From Diadema setosum (lineage: Eukaryota > Echinodermata > Echinoidea > Diadematoida > Diadematidae), in assembly GCA_033980235.1 (NCBI GenBank), contig CM067067.1, forward strand, positions 17,044,739-17,108,738: a stretch of 64,000 nucleotides of DNA, read 5' to 3'. A program made the translations under genes and the position numbers. Under the pieces are notes generated by a model. It did no database searches. It was not told the DNA's origin and was given only the letters and a program-made list of their open reading frames with translations. Shown in pieces: positions 1-32,069 of the stretch (positions within the stretch are counted from its first letter, which is position 1; each line of letters opens with the position of its first letter).

Positions 1-3000
1 TTCATTGCATTGAGCTGTTTAAGATCACACTGCTGGCAGACTCTGTCTATGGGATTGCATATTGTTGCAGTTTACATTAAAATTCTCTTCCCATTAAACA
101 AAAAATATCTGCTCAGTGAGATTAATATCCATGCACTCATGTGTTTCACGATCAAGCATACAAATAAGCACTGCTAATTTACTCCACAGGGCTCGACAGA
201 CAAATTTATCAAGTGATGACACTGACAAGGCTTAATAGCCCAATTTTGTAACAGACTCAAAAAGGTAATGCGTCCTTTATTCATTCAGATAGCAATAACA
301 ATTGTACATCTTCATCTTCACCGATGTTCTTTAAGAGGACTACCTGCTCGACAACCGTATGAACACTTTGCTGATACATGACATACAAAATAAAACTGCA
401 TGAAGCAAGTCAGTGTAACAACTCATAGATGGGAGATTTTAAAACAGAAGAAAAAAAAAGCAAAACAAAACAAATTGGAATCTTGTGAAGTGGTCAATTG
501 ACAGTGACCATATTCTTAACAGGGATAAGGCAGAATATCAGTAATGGAATCCTCTAGAATTTCCATTCCTCAGCATTTACAAGCAGAAAAAAGTAGCTAT
601 ACTTATTTACGCATCTATCGGACATAGCCAAGCATATGCATCTTGTAATCTGTACTCGTACCTTTTTGACTTCATAATCTCTGCTGGGCTATTTAATGCA
701 CAAGTTTTCTACAATCTCACTCAGGATAATAAAGCTACGACAAATCTGGAAGTAGACCTCTACAATGCACACGACTGTGCAGTGCATACTGTCATTACTT
801 CACATTTGGAGACCACTGTCACCAAACTGCTGAAAATAAAGTTGAAAGAAGAATGCGAATAACAAAACCGACAGAAACTGCTACAGTTTATGTCCCAAAC
901 GGTACACACAGGATTCTGCCGCATACAGGGTCAAGCACTCAAAGTGACCTGCAAATACACCATGAAGTTATGGATGGAAATACAGAAAAAAAAAAAATGT
1001 TCTATAGCATGTCCTGTGTGTGTGCTACTGAGGTCCAGACCTAGAACGAACATTTCACAGTACTCCACTAGGGAGTTAACAAGATGCTAGTACAGCCCAT
1101 TAACAGGAAATACTCAATTCAAATAGAACACTCATTTCCTGTGACATAGCACTCCCCTCTCTTTTGCAAGCTCTTTTCTTTTGTAATATCTCTTTTGTTC
1201 ACTTCGTAAAGGCTATTACACTTTCGTGGATAATGTACAGCATATGTGGGTGATGATGTACTGACATTAGACAACGGATTGACTCCACCGATTCAAACCT
1301 GTACCGCGTCAAAAGTATATCCTTCCATTCATCAGAATTGTAGGAAAGCCTTGAAGCTACCAATAGATACGGATGAGAAGTGATGGTGGTGGTAGTGGTA
1401 TTGGTGTCTGTCTGTGTGTATGTAGAGGGAAGGGGAGGGGGGAAGGGGCAGGTAATGCTCTTTTCAATTTGACAAATTACGTGACAAATTGCATATGAAA
1501 AGTCTTTGTCGAAAAGCTAATGCATTGTGATTATTTCTCCTTTGCAAGAAGTATCACATGCCACAAAGTACATCCTACACATTAATTTAGGTTTGGTATG
1601 CAGTGCACTCTAATCACCGACATGCTCACGGATAACACATATTACAGATGTAGTAGTAGTAGTAGTAGTAGTTGGTGTAATAGTGGTAGTAGAAGTAGTA
1701 GCTGCTACACCTAATCAATTTCATAACAAATGTTTCCTTATGAGTCTGTACAGATCCTTTGTGTCTAACTCATTCCTTAGCATAATTCTAGCATGGCCCG
1801 GCCAAGGTACTGCATAAAAACACATACAATCATGGCAGTATTTACAAATGCTCACATACATATCAAATTAGTTCTTTTTCATTCTCTTTTGAAATCTCCA
1901 GGAAAACAATGACAAACATTACAATACTTTCAAATAATATTCTATCCTATGAACAGTGTGAAATTACAGTCCATTTATTTGTCTAGTTTATACTGTAACA
2001 GGAGTATTTTTTTTTTCATCTAAATGTGTTGGTATTCTGAAAACTCGGTCTTCAACATGACAGACTCGACCTAAACAAGAGGTGTGGATTATTCACTTCA
2101 CTGTTTCAGTGTAAATTAACTCACTAGCACAAATAACATTTCTTCAAATGAAGCCTATGTATATATTCCAATATGTATACATCATATATATATATATTTA
2201 TATCATATTTATCTCATGATACCAGGGAAACCATGTAAGTGACATTTGGGATATATTTTAACTACACGGCCAATTGCAAGGACGGTGTTAACCTGACGTT
2301 TACAAGCTCATAAGAGTTAGTATTTGGAGCTTGACCCTAGATGAAACTTGTTTTGTAGTCAATAGGTCAAGTACATGGAGAGAGAGAGTTTATAAATTCC
2401 TCTTCACTTACGCTCGATACAGTGTGTACTGGAAAAAAAAAAAAAAGGCCACATGCGTAATTTAGGTCGTAATGGGGATGAACCACTTGGCCCATTCTTG
2501 TTAAGAGTAAAAATTTACAAGCAAGCTGGGAGGCCACACAATCCCCATTTGTTTTATGCAGCTCACTCATTACGGGGTATTGTACACGAGTATAGAACAC
2601 TGTTTTATTTTTCTATGAACACAAACGAGATTGATTTCAGACTTATACCATTTGATGCTGCAATTTTTCATCAAATTGTTTAACCAAAAAGGATCAGGGT
2701 ATTCATGATCAGTTTCACAGCATCCTTTGGACTAAGACACGGCAAAACGTTATATAAAATCATATCACTCCCCCCTCCCTCCCCTGAATTAAATAAAAAA
2801 AGAAATGGGTTACCAAACTGAGTTTGACTTGAGAGCGATGTACAAACGGGTAGTTAACACAAAACCCCATGAAGCTTATACACGTGCTTCAGTGTGTGCA
2901 GTAAATAAATGACTATTCATTTATCCTACAGATTCCTATGGAATGCATTCACCTCTTGGCCAGTGCGAGAAAGATCTGTCAAGTGTAACATTCTGCTACG

Positions 3001-3396
3001 GTTTACATTACGCTTGGCAAGATGTTCCCGTCATTCTCTTTCTCTCTCACACCCCAGAAGAGTTCTCTCAACTTGCAGTACTGACAAGCGTGTCTCATCC
3101 CGTCGCTGGTACCGCACAGTTTCACTGACAAGTCTCTTGTAATTTACACACACACACCAAAAGAATTTGTACAAAATATAAAGCGGTGAATCTGCCATTT
3201 CTACTTCTAACCCCCACATAGGCCACTCACATGACCAATCATGGGATATATTACATAATATTCTCAATATCTACTTGTCATCTTATCTCTGAATTTAATC
3301 TTTCTCAACATTTTCTCTCCTTTTTTTTGTCATTTTTTTTTCCATTGAGTGTGTTGGCATTGAGAGTATGGAGCCAGAACGAAGGAAGAATATATC
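1..3396 (-). other. Probable RAB11 3' UTR and downstream DNA, no gene seen
   Basis: No convincing exon on either strand; the short ORFs here lack family motifs. The stretch follows the RAB11 stop codon on the minus strand and is likely its 3' UTR at least in part. Candidate AATAAA poly(A) signals on the minus strand (TTTATT on plus) lie at 2604-2609, near 1975 and near 276. Which one is used cannot be decided from sequence. Also present: a TAG microsatellite (about 1651-1697), a purine-rich patch (1424-1450) and short TA repeats (2186-2200). Confidence 0.4.
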
Positions 3397-21029
<17,633 letters not shown>

Positions 21030-21310
21030 CTTGGTAGTGTCTACTTCAACCTGTTCGGTTACGCCCCTGAGTAGTGACTTCCGGATATGTCACCGGTAGG
21101 GATTCCCTTATAAACATGTAATGATTGAGACTAATTTGACAAATAGAACTGCTACTTTTCGAATCTATATATCTCCAACCCAGCAGATTAATTTGGATGA
21201 TGGTAACCCGCTGATGGTGCTAGATTTAGACGATGAGATATGATGTATGGAGATAAACATTAGCCTTCAAAATCCGTACAATGGCGGCGTACAAGACGCC
21301 CACAGTGGAA

Positions 21311-21318
21311 TGACGTCA
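21311..21318. promoter_or_regulatory. CRE-like palindrome upstream of RAB11
   Basis: Perfect TGACGTCA, the consensus site for CREB/ATF factors, 282 bases upstream of the RAB11 start codon and in a more GC-rich patch (about 21270-21345). A YY1-like ATGGCGGC core sits nearby at about 21281-21288. Location and motif fit a housekeeping promoter for the minus-strand RAB11 gene; the transcription start itself is not visible. Confidence 0.35.
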
Positions 21319-21855
21319 TGCGCTGCGATGGCCGTCTAGGACTGTGTGTGTACAGTGTGTGTGTGTTCGATGTCATCATACTGTAGGCGTTGATATTTGA
21401 GGTTCCACGTCCCCTGCTGATTCGTTGCGATCAATGTTTGAAATTACGTTTGCACAGAAATATTTCATCTAGATAAAGAGGGGTACGTTGCTGTTGTTGT
21501 TTTTTTATTGTTCTTTGATTATAAAAAAAAAAAAGAATGGCACTTAAATTCAATCTAGAACTCTAGAATATATCATGTGCGTTATGTTTAGATCCGAGGA
21601 TTTTTTTTTTCTGTTAAAACAGGGCTTATTAAAGTTCCAAAAAAAAAATGAAAAAAATGAAAATATTCAAATTGCCGTCCAGAATACTTGCACTTGTGCG
21701 TTGTCAAAATAGTTGGTACCTATTGTAAGTTGCATGACAGCGAGCTCCTATGTGATAAAAACCAAAAACCCTCCCTTTGAGATTCGGAAAAATAAGTCCT
21801 ACAGTATCGGCCTATAGCGATATGTGCGCATAAATATAAGACAGGCTTTATATTG

Positions 21856-22025
21856 CAGTGGCGGATCCAGAGGGGGCGCAACCGGCGCACGCCCCCCCCC
21901 CCTTTTTTTTTCGTTAAAAACAAAAGAAAAAAAATGAAATGAAACCCGGAAGTGGCACCATAAATATTAGTTGCGCCCCCCCCCCCCCCCCCCTTACAGA
22001 ATTCATGTTCCTGGATCCGCCCCTG
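21856..22025. mobile_element. 170-bp MITE with TATTG target duplication
   Basis: Ends CAGTGGCGGATCCAG and, on the opposite strand, CAGGGGCGGATCCAGG form a 16-bp inverted repeat. TATTG is present on both sides (21851-21855, 22026-22030), which fits a 5-bp target duplication. The core has C homopolymers and the word AAACCCGGAAGTGGCACCA, also found in the 32-kb repeat block. Superfamily not assigned. Confidence 0.75.
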
Positions 22026-22351
22026 TATTGTTACCAGTATCATCGGAGATAGCCGAAACTCTGAGTCTTTTATAGGCCTATACATTATCTAAGTGTTTAT
22101 GCCTTGGCCTATCTGTTTTCAGTGTTAGTATGAATCATTTTCTTTCAATTCATGAATAGAGGGGAGGGGTCTAAATTTCACTAACACGGCTTGAATTTAG
22201 AACGGCCGGGTTTGTAAACAATAATGGCAAGAAAGATAATAATTAAGATCATACTGATCCTTGGAAACATCACCATTTTAACTATTATTAGGCCCAACAT
22301 GAGATGGATGCTTCAACCGGTGGACCCGCGCAGAAGGTTATACAATGTACC

Positions 22352-22587
22352 CTGTATACGCCAATATATTTCGCGAGTCTAAATTTTTGCGAATTGGGAA
22401 TTCCCGACGATTTCGGGAGTGGTTAAATTCGCGATCGTACATGGAGTCCTGCCAATTCTGCACGAAGAAATGTAGGCCTACACGCGGGATTAGAGTCAAT
22501 TTTTCGCGTGTCTTTAATTTCGCGAATAGCACCTGATGCGCGAAATTCGAGAAAATAAAAACCTCGCAAAATATTCGGCGTATACAG
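22352..22587. mobile_element. MITE with CTGTATACGCC ends
   Basis: Left CTGTATACGCCAATATATTT and right (minus strand) CTGTATACGCCGAATATTTT form terminal inverted repeats, followed on both sides by TCGCGAG/TGCGAG. The interior holds several TTCGCGAA-type words in both orientations. No coding signal. Confidence 0.7.
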
Positions 22588-22805
22588 AGCAATATGGGTA
22601 AATCGGGCCCATATAAAAATTTGATCTCGGGCAACAATGAGACACTGAGGATTTCTTGCTTAGTTTGTGCAGATAGTCCATGCACCCGCATCCACACGAT
22701 ATAGCCCTTTACGGAACAGTGTAGAATCGCCACGGGATAATTGCTGATATCAAAGCATGAAGATAAGAGATCGAAAAAGCCTCACTGAATCAGGGAGACT
22801 TTTGA

Positions 22806-23060
22806 ACTCAATTCAATTCAATTCAATGTTTTATTTCATTTTTCGACAAAGAGATATGAACATCACTTTTTTGATAACAGAAATTAAGGTGCGTAAAGTA
22901 TAACATGAAAGAATGTATATACAATGATTGTACCACCTTATAATAATTATACACTATCATATAACTCAAGTGACTAGAAGTAATTGTACAGTATGCAAAA
23001 TAAATTGTACAGTATGCAAACTCAAATAATAGGCCTAATAATATATTAATTAATCAGTAA
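22806..23060 (-). repeat. Retroposon 3'-end fragment with CAATT-repeat tail
   Basis: A run of AATTC/CAATT pentamers, then TGTTTTATTTCATTTTTCGAC. Read on the minus strand this is an AATAAAA-containing 3' end with a short tandem-repeat tail, as left by LINE or SINE insertion. Similar layouts occur at about 35235, 47683 and 63690. No protein remains. Confidence 0.4.
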
Positions 23061-23612
23061 TAAACAGAACAGAGTTTATTGGGCTCCGTTCGCGACCTGA
23101 CGCTCTTTCTTTTAACAGTCAAGGAAACATGAAAACGATTCGGCATCAGTGGTGCAGGCATACGCGAAATGTATAGTATCTATTTCATTTTCAGAGACAT
23201 GACATTATCAAATTGATAAAAGTTGGTGTTTTAGTTAGTTAGTCAGTCAGTTAGTTGGTGAATTATTAACTTAATTGGTTACTTATTTATTTTGTTTGTG
23301 TATGTCATTACATGAATGCTCATAAATATTGTTTCTTTCTTTAGAGAGTCAATTGCTTACATCAAACTTAATATTTTGGAGGTCATGACGCTGTGATCGA
23401 TTTGAATGCTATAGGACCTTACTCTGGATTTTAACCTGGTAACGCGAGCCAATTGGTCTTCTCTTATTATGGTCGCACTTGGTTCTACTACAGTATACGT
23501 GAGCTATATATTTATGGGGAGCACTCAGTGTCTTTATGACCCACATAGATATGCTAAATCCAGTCACTATCACTTTTTTTCTCCCGGTTGCTACATGGAC
23601 ATTGCTGTGTTT

Positions 23613-23613
<1 letters not shown>

Positions 23614-23651
<38 letters not shown>

Positions 23652-23655
23652 GACA
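23614..23655. repeat. GTT microsatellite
   Basis: Run of about twelve GTT units followed by degenerate ATT/ATC repeats to about 23830. Confidence 0.95.
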
Positions 23656-24913
23656 TATTGTTTTTCTCGTTATGATTCATATCATTGTCATTATTATAAT
23701 CATCATCAGCATCGTCACTAGCCAGTGTCATTATCAACATCATCATTATTATTTCATTTCATTTTATGCATGAATCATGATATTATATCATCATTGGCAT
23801 CACTATTAATATTATTTTAGTGTTATTACTATAATCATATTATCAAGTTAGTTTGAAATTTAGTTTTTAATTTGAAATGACGGCTGATGACAAATAATAT
23901 TTCTTGGAGAGCTTCATAGTGAATTAGAATTTCCGAGTAGCAAATCTGCGACACTGATTGCCGTCAGTAAAAGTCTCATGATGGCGCTCTTTACATTATG
24001 AGGCTCAATCACGAGCCGTAACTTGAAAAGCGAAAGCTGCTCATTTTGATAAATGAGATTATACTTACACTGTCATCATTGATGAATAGATAATCATGCT
24101 GTATCATATCTTCCCAAGACCTTGCCCAGTCTCTTGATATGGTTAGCCCTCTCTCCTTCTATTTTTTTTTGTCAGAGTCAAAGCATGATTTATTTTCATT
24201 GTTAAGAGATCACAATAATCGAAAGTACTTTAGCGAAAAGCCAACGATACGTTCTCACATTAAGTTTTTTTTAGATTGAGCATGAAATATTAGAAAATTA
24301 CATAGTTTTAGAAAACAGTGATCGATAGGAAGAGTCATTTTTGTGTTTTTGTTTGTTTTACGGTCATCACCACTTTGGTTTTGATGAGTGTACTAGAAAG
24401 ATGTATTATTCTATGTCAAAGTTAACAATGTGGATTACTGTGGACACTTGCGAAGATCATCCTTGACTTCAGATTTTCGTTGAGAGGGGGGTTTTGCATT
24501 ACAGTGTGTAAATTAAATGTATTTACGTTGATGTGTAGAGGTATGAGGGATGAGGGGACGGGGAGCCTCACAATGATACGGAAACAATATTGTGACTCGT
24601 TCCCTCTAGTGCTTGGTTGTACGATGTCCCTGTATGCAATATATCATGATGGAGCTGTCTATATTGGTATGACACTGCATGAATGTGTGTGAACTTCGTG
24701 CAAATTGTATGCCTCATTGGTATAGATAGGGGTTAAAAAGAGAAAATCCACTCCATTCAAGGTCAAACTGACCTATAAAATTGAGTTAAACAAAGAGATC
24801 TATACTTGTATTACTATGATACTACAGTAAAATTCGGTTTTCCTGCAATGGCGGTACATTAGCCTTTAACTTAAAGCCCAAGCTATTTTGACTCTTCCAC
24901 GCTCAATAAGGTG

Positions 24914-24933
24914 AGGGGGGGGGGGGGGGGGGG
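24914..24933. repeat. G homopolymer
   Basis: About 18 consecutive G with purine-rich flanks, intergenic. C and G runs also lie at about 26211-26223, 26300-26313 and 26349-26367. Confidence 0.85.
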
Positions 24934-26595
24934 AGAGGGGGCATTGTGCTTTTGTATAATTTCTTTCATTATTAACTGTATCACCGTCATATTTGGCAAA
25001 TGGGTATAGAGCAACTCAAACTCTATGACGCTACATTTAAATTTTCACAAGTATAGCTATTGAGGGCGCTATTCACCAAAATATAAAGAAAAGCAAAGTA
25101 AATATTCAGGAATCATGGTTTTTCTTTATCCTTTTTTTTTTTTAATCCCAACTATAAATGTCTTTCAAGAGGGGTGAAGGTTGAGATTGGAATTTTCTTC
25201 AATTTGTCTCCCTCTAACAAATGAAATTTGTAAGATCGCAACTGCTGATCTGTAATTTAACAAACATGTCTTTGTGTCTAAATGTCTAAATGTCTTAATT
25301 CATTTTAGACCGATCAATTTCATATTTACCATAAAGGAAAGGGAGTACAGAACTTCACAATTCGCTATGGTTGAAAAATTTTAAGGTCACTACATGGAGA
25401 TGCTATTTGTTGAAATATAAAGAAAATATATTTGACTTGTATATTGTTTTGGATAGGTAGGCCTACATGTATTGGTATCACATTTCATATTTCCATTATA
25501 TTTGAATTTTTATTTTGCAGATAAATAGCATGAGAAACAAATGATACATACATCAGGTAAAACTTGTGCGAAAGATTCATTTAAAACGACACAACGTAAA
25601 AGGGTCTTCTTCGAAAATGCTGTTCTTTTAATTATCTCTATTATGATCTATGTTTTTTTTATTATTATTCATGTTCCATATTTCTCATTTCATACAAGTT
25701 TTATATTCCATTTGATTTGAAGCAGAAATGTTTTTCACACAATGGTCAGTTTGAACCAATAATGCACAAATGTACAAGGACATATAATTGGCGTGTAATA
25801 TGAGGAACCCACTAAAAAGCAAAGCTTGTAGGATGTGGGCTCCATGTCCATGAAAAATATTCCAAATAATAAAAAGACCATTTCAGAGCCGTTCACAGTC
25901 ATAAGATATACTCCATAATTTGGTCCTTCAGTAAATACAGTCAAAAAACCCACATTCCATCAACTATCATAATTTATTGTTAACTGAAATTGGAACAAAA
26001 AAAAACCAAGCGAAATCTGACTGACATGCCTGTCTGTTTGTCGTTGTCATGGCAACCAACAATATTACACCGTGATAGCTGAACTATATATGAAGATGTT
26101 TGCTGTAAAATTTTTAGAAAAAGTCATCAAATATGGTTGAAGTTGGGTAAGGGCGTAAGAGTGGCAAAATAATGAAATATGGTATAGGGAGCATAATAAG
26201 CCCACTTCCTCCCCCCCCCCCCCGATTTATAGGGCTATGTGCACAATAAATCTTCTCAAAACTCTTTTTGTTTTTGTTTGTTTGTTTTTTTTTTTTTTTG
26301 GGGGGGGGGGGGGTGTGCGTATTAAGATATCAAAGCATTTTTTTTTTGTGGGGGGGGGGGGGGGGGGTCATTAACTAGGCGGACTCCGAACACTAATAAA
26401 TCTCATTACACCTTTTGCATAAGTGTTTTAATTTTTCAAGTAGATTTTGTGCATACATGTGCTTGTGTGCGTATGCATGTGCAGCATTGTCAACCCCTTC
26501 TTGCGTTTTGAATTTATAAAAATATATTGTAAATTCAAACATAGAGTAACTTTCATTTTGATTCCGTAGCCTGTGTACTCATTAATGCAGTGAAT

Positions 26596-26597
<2 letters not shown>

Positions 26598-26690
<93 letters not shown>
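26598..26690. repeat. TA microsatellite (~90 bp)
   Basis: Pure TA dinucleotide run, the longest in the window. It is self-complementary and likely to extrude or to be unstable. Confidence 0.97.
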
Positions 26691-26692
<2 letters not shown>

Positions 26693-29327
26693 ACAGCTTA
26701 ACTCACAAGATGTAACATGTTTTCATCTGACGCGTACTGAATGGCCGCCATAAATAACCAAAAACAACAAAACTGTGTTTATTTTCGACTTCTTTGTTGG
26801 TGCCCCTCTCTTGCTTGCGGGTTACCATATACAGTGGTGATTAGAATTCGTCATTGTTGAAAGGCCGTTGATAAGATCTCACCCTTCGCTTGGAATCTTT
26901 ATTTGTTCTCCGAGAATTAAGTTCAACAAAAATAACGTCTCATAGCCTGCAAAGGACCGAAGTCCACTTTAAATTCTCTGCATGGATTTTATGCATAGCT
27001 TTAAATAAGTAAGGGGAACTTTTAGGACCAATCACTTGTATGGAATATTCGAGCCACCTTGCCTGCAAGTTTAATAGCTCACATGTCTTTCGCAGAAATC
27101 GATCGGATCCATTACAAATTTACGGGGAATTCCTGCACGTATATTCTTCAGCCTGCGCGTGACAGTAAGGGGGTAAGTATAGAAATGAGCAGAAGTTGTA
27201 ATAGTAAAGATATATGATAATTGTGTCTGTAGCTAAAACCTCGTTGACTATACTGCAGAGAACGCCTATATACCATCAAACACAACGAGTTCCACAGATA
27301 TATTCAATACTTTATAGCACTCCTGTAAGTATACATAATATTATGTATATCATGCTGAAATTAACGCGGGAGAGCCGTTGATTATTGAGTTCAAGTTAAA
27401 TGTGGTGCAGGCCAATAGTGTCGTCTGTAATCGTCTTCGTGTAATGGTATGGTGGTAAAACGGTGTTCTTGGGCCAATCAGTGTTCTTGGTTTATTCAAT
27501 AATACTAATGTGCAAAATGCTCAGCTGATGTACATAAGGGTATATTTACATCAAACATTTTACGTGGATCCAGTGAATGCAGAGATATATAATGTACAAC
27601 CCCTTAAGTGAAGTTTGAAGAAAATCCGTTCAAAATTGACGCATTATTAAAGATTTCGATTAACTTCCTGGTTAAGAAGGCTACAACAATTCATGCTATC
27701 AAAGAAGAAGAACGGTATCAGAAAAAAAAAAAAAAGTGGTTCACAAATTCCACAAGAGGATTCCTCAAAATTATTGTTTTATAAAAAGCACACACTCCTC
27801 AATTGCATGCAGGGTAATTATCATTCGAAGGGTGTCTGTTATACCCTCCCCTTCTGAAAGAGGTAAGTCAAGTGCTCCATCACTGTATGCTCGAAAGATT
27901 TAGATAATATAGAATTCTCTTTATATAGTATCATATGCCTATACTACTGCGACAAAACGGACGTAACTAAAACTTTTTAAAAACATTTACAACTTATGAA
28001 CGAAATATCAAACTTCACTGATGTGTTCTACGGACATTTCTGCATAAATATTGAATGCACGATAGCCACCGTTATTGCATTCTCTGACATCTTACTGAAA
28101 TTTTAGACGCATACAAAGATGGTGATACACTCTGGTCTTTTATACTCCCTCTGATAAAGAGCGTATGAGTCAGATAGTAGCAACAGCTAGAAAATAAGCA
28201 CATTATTGGATGATTTGTCTTAAATTATGACGTCAAGGACACTCCTTCTACCAGAATCGGTAGCATAATCTTGTTGATTTTTTTCCTGTATATCTATTTC
28301 TGTTTTTGTTTTGTTTTTCATGCGACCATGTTACAGTGATGACGTTCATGTACTGTCAGAACCACTGGTGACATCACCTTCAGTTTACCCACGGGCATTT
28401 AGTGCGTCAGTCGCTAATATTAACAAAGGCATGTAGCACTAGTCCTCCAATCAGCACTGTTACTTACGTCATTGGTGAAGGCGTTATAAGGACCCTGCTC
28501 TATGTGTCACCCTACGTGCGTTACCCATCAATGATGACCAATAACTTCTTGATGTCATTCATTATCAAGACATGATTAACTTGGTCTCCAGAAATCCTTC
28601 GGTCCTATACCAGGGTTTTTAAGTAGGCCCTATGCTGGAAAATGTCACCTACGACTTCTGGTTGCTCCGATTAACTATACCTTCAAACAAGTGCAAACCG
28701 TTGCCCGTGGTAATATACAAAGGTGTACAGGCCGCATATTACTTGCCCATTGCATGATTGTGATGAAGATGTTAAGCGAAACGTACATGATCGTTTCTTT
28801 ATGTTTTGAACATAAGTTTGATGAAACCACAAACAAGTTGTAAATTGAATGTAATTGAAAGTGTTCCTCAAGTCAGCAATGAAGTCGTATTTCCTTTTTT
28901 ATCATTAATTTTACAGGAAAAGAGGTGGTCTTAAAGAACGTGCAAGTGTTCATCAACATTGTGAGTGGTAATAGTAATAATGTTTCGTGTGTGTTAGTGT
29001 TTATGCGTGTGTTTAGATGATGTATGGTCGTAAAGGCATGCCAGTTGAATATATAATACGCTCAGTGTTTCAGGAATTGTAATCAATAAGTCGTAAATTC
29101 TCTTTAGGATATAAGTAAATGAAATCGATGTTCCCTTCCTAAAATTTGGAGAGGATGACTGAATACAAACGAATGTTAAAAATCGAATTACGTGAAAGAG
29201 AATTTAGAATGTAGATATTTGACTAACTTTAGTAATATGACAAACTTACTATTTTGATATTGTTTATTCATGACTTGCCTTAGTTCTTCAGCATTGTGTG
29301 TATATGAAGAAAATATCTTGGCGAGAA

Positions 29328-29858
29328 CACTGCAAAAAGTCCGGTGTTAAACAGTGAACACCGAGCTGGTGTTAAATTTTCGGTGCACATTTATGGTGTT
29401 AAATTAACACCTCCGGGTGTCATTTCCAAATATAAAACCGTTTTTTGAAGAGTTTCTTAGTAACTGCACTTCTTATTGAATTTTAATTTAAACAAGACGA
29501 TCAAGAATTTTATATTAAAATACTAGATTGTTAAAAAAACGTGAAAATAAATTTACACCACAGTAACACCAGCTGGTGTGGTCTCTTATTGAAGCTGGAC
29601 GGGTGTTAAACCATTGATATTAACACCAGCAATATTAAATCAACACCATGTGGTGTCATTTTTTGAATTAACGCCAGTACAGTGTCAAAATATCACCAGG
29701 TACAGTGTCAAATTAACACCACGAAGTGTCAGGTGAGCACTTTTCAACACCATCACAGTGCATTTTCTACACCTGTGGGTGTGGTCCTCAATTAACACTT
29801 GATCGGTGTTAACTGTAACACCCATGGTGTTAAATCTAACACCGATGTTTTTACAGTG
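29328..29858. mobile_element. CACTG-ended MITE built of GGTGTTAA repeats
   Basis: 531-bp element. Left end CACTGCAAAAAGTCCGGTGT and right end (minus strand) CACTGTAAAAACATCGGTGT are inverted repeats. The interior is dominated by GGTGTTAA and TTAACACC words in both orientations, about 20 copies by eye, giving strong self-complementarity. CACTG ends resemble EnSpm/CACTA elements, but no clear 3-bp target duplication is seen. Lies 730 bp upstream of the Rab start codon. Confidence 0.7.
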
Positions 29859-30587
29859 AATGATGCATGCTTTTCTCTTCACTTTCTTTATCATATGACA
29901 TATGAAAATTGAATCATTCAACTTACGAATAGAAGAGTAATTATACACTCTGAAGAAAAATAGGTTCAACTTGAACCTTTACGTGTGACAAAATTGTAGC
30001 ACCTCTACAGGCACGACGGTTGCAACTTTAGCATCAGAAGGCCAAATAATATCAACTTCCACGAGAACTTCTGACTGGATACTGTCGAAATGCAGTACGT
30101 TGTAAACCGTTGTGGTGGCCATAATTATTGTGTACAACAATGTCTTAAAAGCCGTATGAAAAAAGCGCCAGGCATGGCAGAACTGTATCTCATTATGATT
30201 ATATGTTATTATACGTAAGTTGTCTATCTAGCTGGGCATGACATGATTTCGAACAACCACAACAGCTTTTCCTGATGTGTGAAATTTTATCATCGATATC
30301 CATGTTGAACTGTGTCCTAATTAATCTCCAACTTTACTCAACAGAATACTGAAGGATGGCGTCCGTATAGATTCACCTCAGCCTTTGTTTACCGCAAGTC
30401 AACACAAAGCTGATGGTCAACAAATAGTGTACAAACAACGGAACTTTTTTTTCAGCGAATTGGTTAAAGATATTTCAAAGTACTTTTGAGCGCTACAAAC
30501 GATTTACATCGAAGCTGATCCAAGGTTAGAAGGGAAAACACCTGCAAAAAATAGCGTTTGATACATCATCTACTGGTTCAGTTAATC

Positions 30588-32038
30588 ATGAAGGCATTAG
30601 AAGCAAAAGTCGTCATTCTTGGCAAAGAAGGTAAGCCTAGAAACGACAACCCTTAAAAACTAATCAGTCCATCGATTATCAATGATAAAAAATCGTTTAC
30701 GTACAATGTATTCAAATTCTATGCATGCTTTGTTTACCGAAGTTGTCCTTAATAACAACAAAGCCTGGTGGAGGTCTGTCATACCTAGTAACAACCATGT
30801 GCATTCCTGCGTTAGAAACTTTATTGGAAGGAGCAGGTGAATTGAATGGTTCGTTATTATCCCTATAGGCTGTCGAAAAAGAATTATTCATTACAACTTA
30901 CATGTATAGCATTACAGAAACAGTCCATCACCTGTCATGAAATTTCAAGCGCTGTGAATGTCGAGGTTATTTTTATACAGGATTGATACATCAGGGAAAC
31001 ATTTTACCTCTGAGAACTAGACATGAAAAGGCTTCATTCAATTAACTCGCTGAATTTAGTTTCACTCTTGTCGTCGTACATTAACGTCTTTACGTCTGTC
31101 CTTGCGGCCGCAGTTAACTAATTTGTATTTCTATGTAATAATCATTATCATAATTTCCACGTGACAGTTTTGTCATGTTATCTAAATTTGACACTGACAG
31201 AGACTTTATTGCGGACCAGTGTTTGTTCATGTTACATCTAATACACGAAATAGTTCACCCGCGTTGTAATGCATAAACCGTTTTAAGCCGACACAGACCG
31301 CCTTAACAACAGAAAGCACCCCCTCTATGGCCATACCGGCAGAATTGCTCTGGGATTATTAGTTACCATGGAGACTATTACTGTTGATCTACATCCGGAC
31401 TCTCGGTCACTTACAGGCGAAGGACGGTCTTTGACCTTACAACAGTCTATGCCAATGTTAGTCTGGTCGGCAGTTAGTTCTCAAAAGCTGTAAAACGTTT
31501 TTGATCTTGTTCTTTTTGTTCGTTTTTTTCCGAAGAGGTTGTCAGTGTACAGCAATTTAGAGGTTTTTGGTAGGACTGTTGATCGTCAGAAGTTTTTTTT
31601 TATTTATTTATTTCTTTTTCTGTCGCGACGACCGGGCTTCGCTCATGGACGACCAAGCTTTAACCTATGAATAGAACACTGATCCATGAATCAAATCAAA
31701 CTTCTTCGCAGTGAATCAAAATTCTTCACAGCAAAGAAGTTTCTTGAGGAATTTTTAGAAACTCGTTCACTTATCTGCCTGCAAATAATGCCTACCTTGA
31801 ATCCTAACATCTAACTATGCCTGAATAAAAAAAAAATACATGAATTTCACCTTAAAGTACGTGGCACATAGGGGCCTATAAAAATGCAGACATTTATAAA
31901 CACATGCATATCATACCTATTCATACGCATGCTGACATAATAATACAAGCATGGTAATCATGACAAGGCCGGAGGAACCCACCCCCTCTTTTTTACCCCA
32001 GAAGTGCGGAAGTGGCACTAAAAAGAATATAGAAGACC

Positions 32039-32069
<31 letters not shown>

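Larger units (their letters stand above)
23850..29327. other. Intergenic DNA between the two Rab genes, no gene seen
   Basis: No exon with family motifs or spliced coding signal was found on either strand. The stretch holds homopolymers and the TA run listed separately. The part nearest 30588 may include untranslated exons of the downstream Rab gene, which I cannot define from sequence. Confidence 0.55.
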
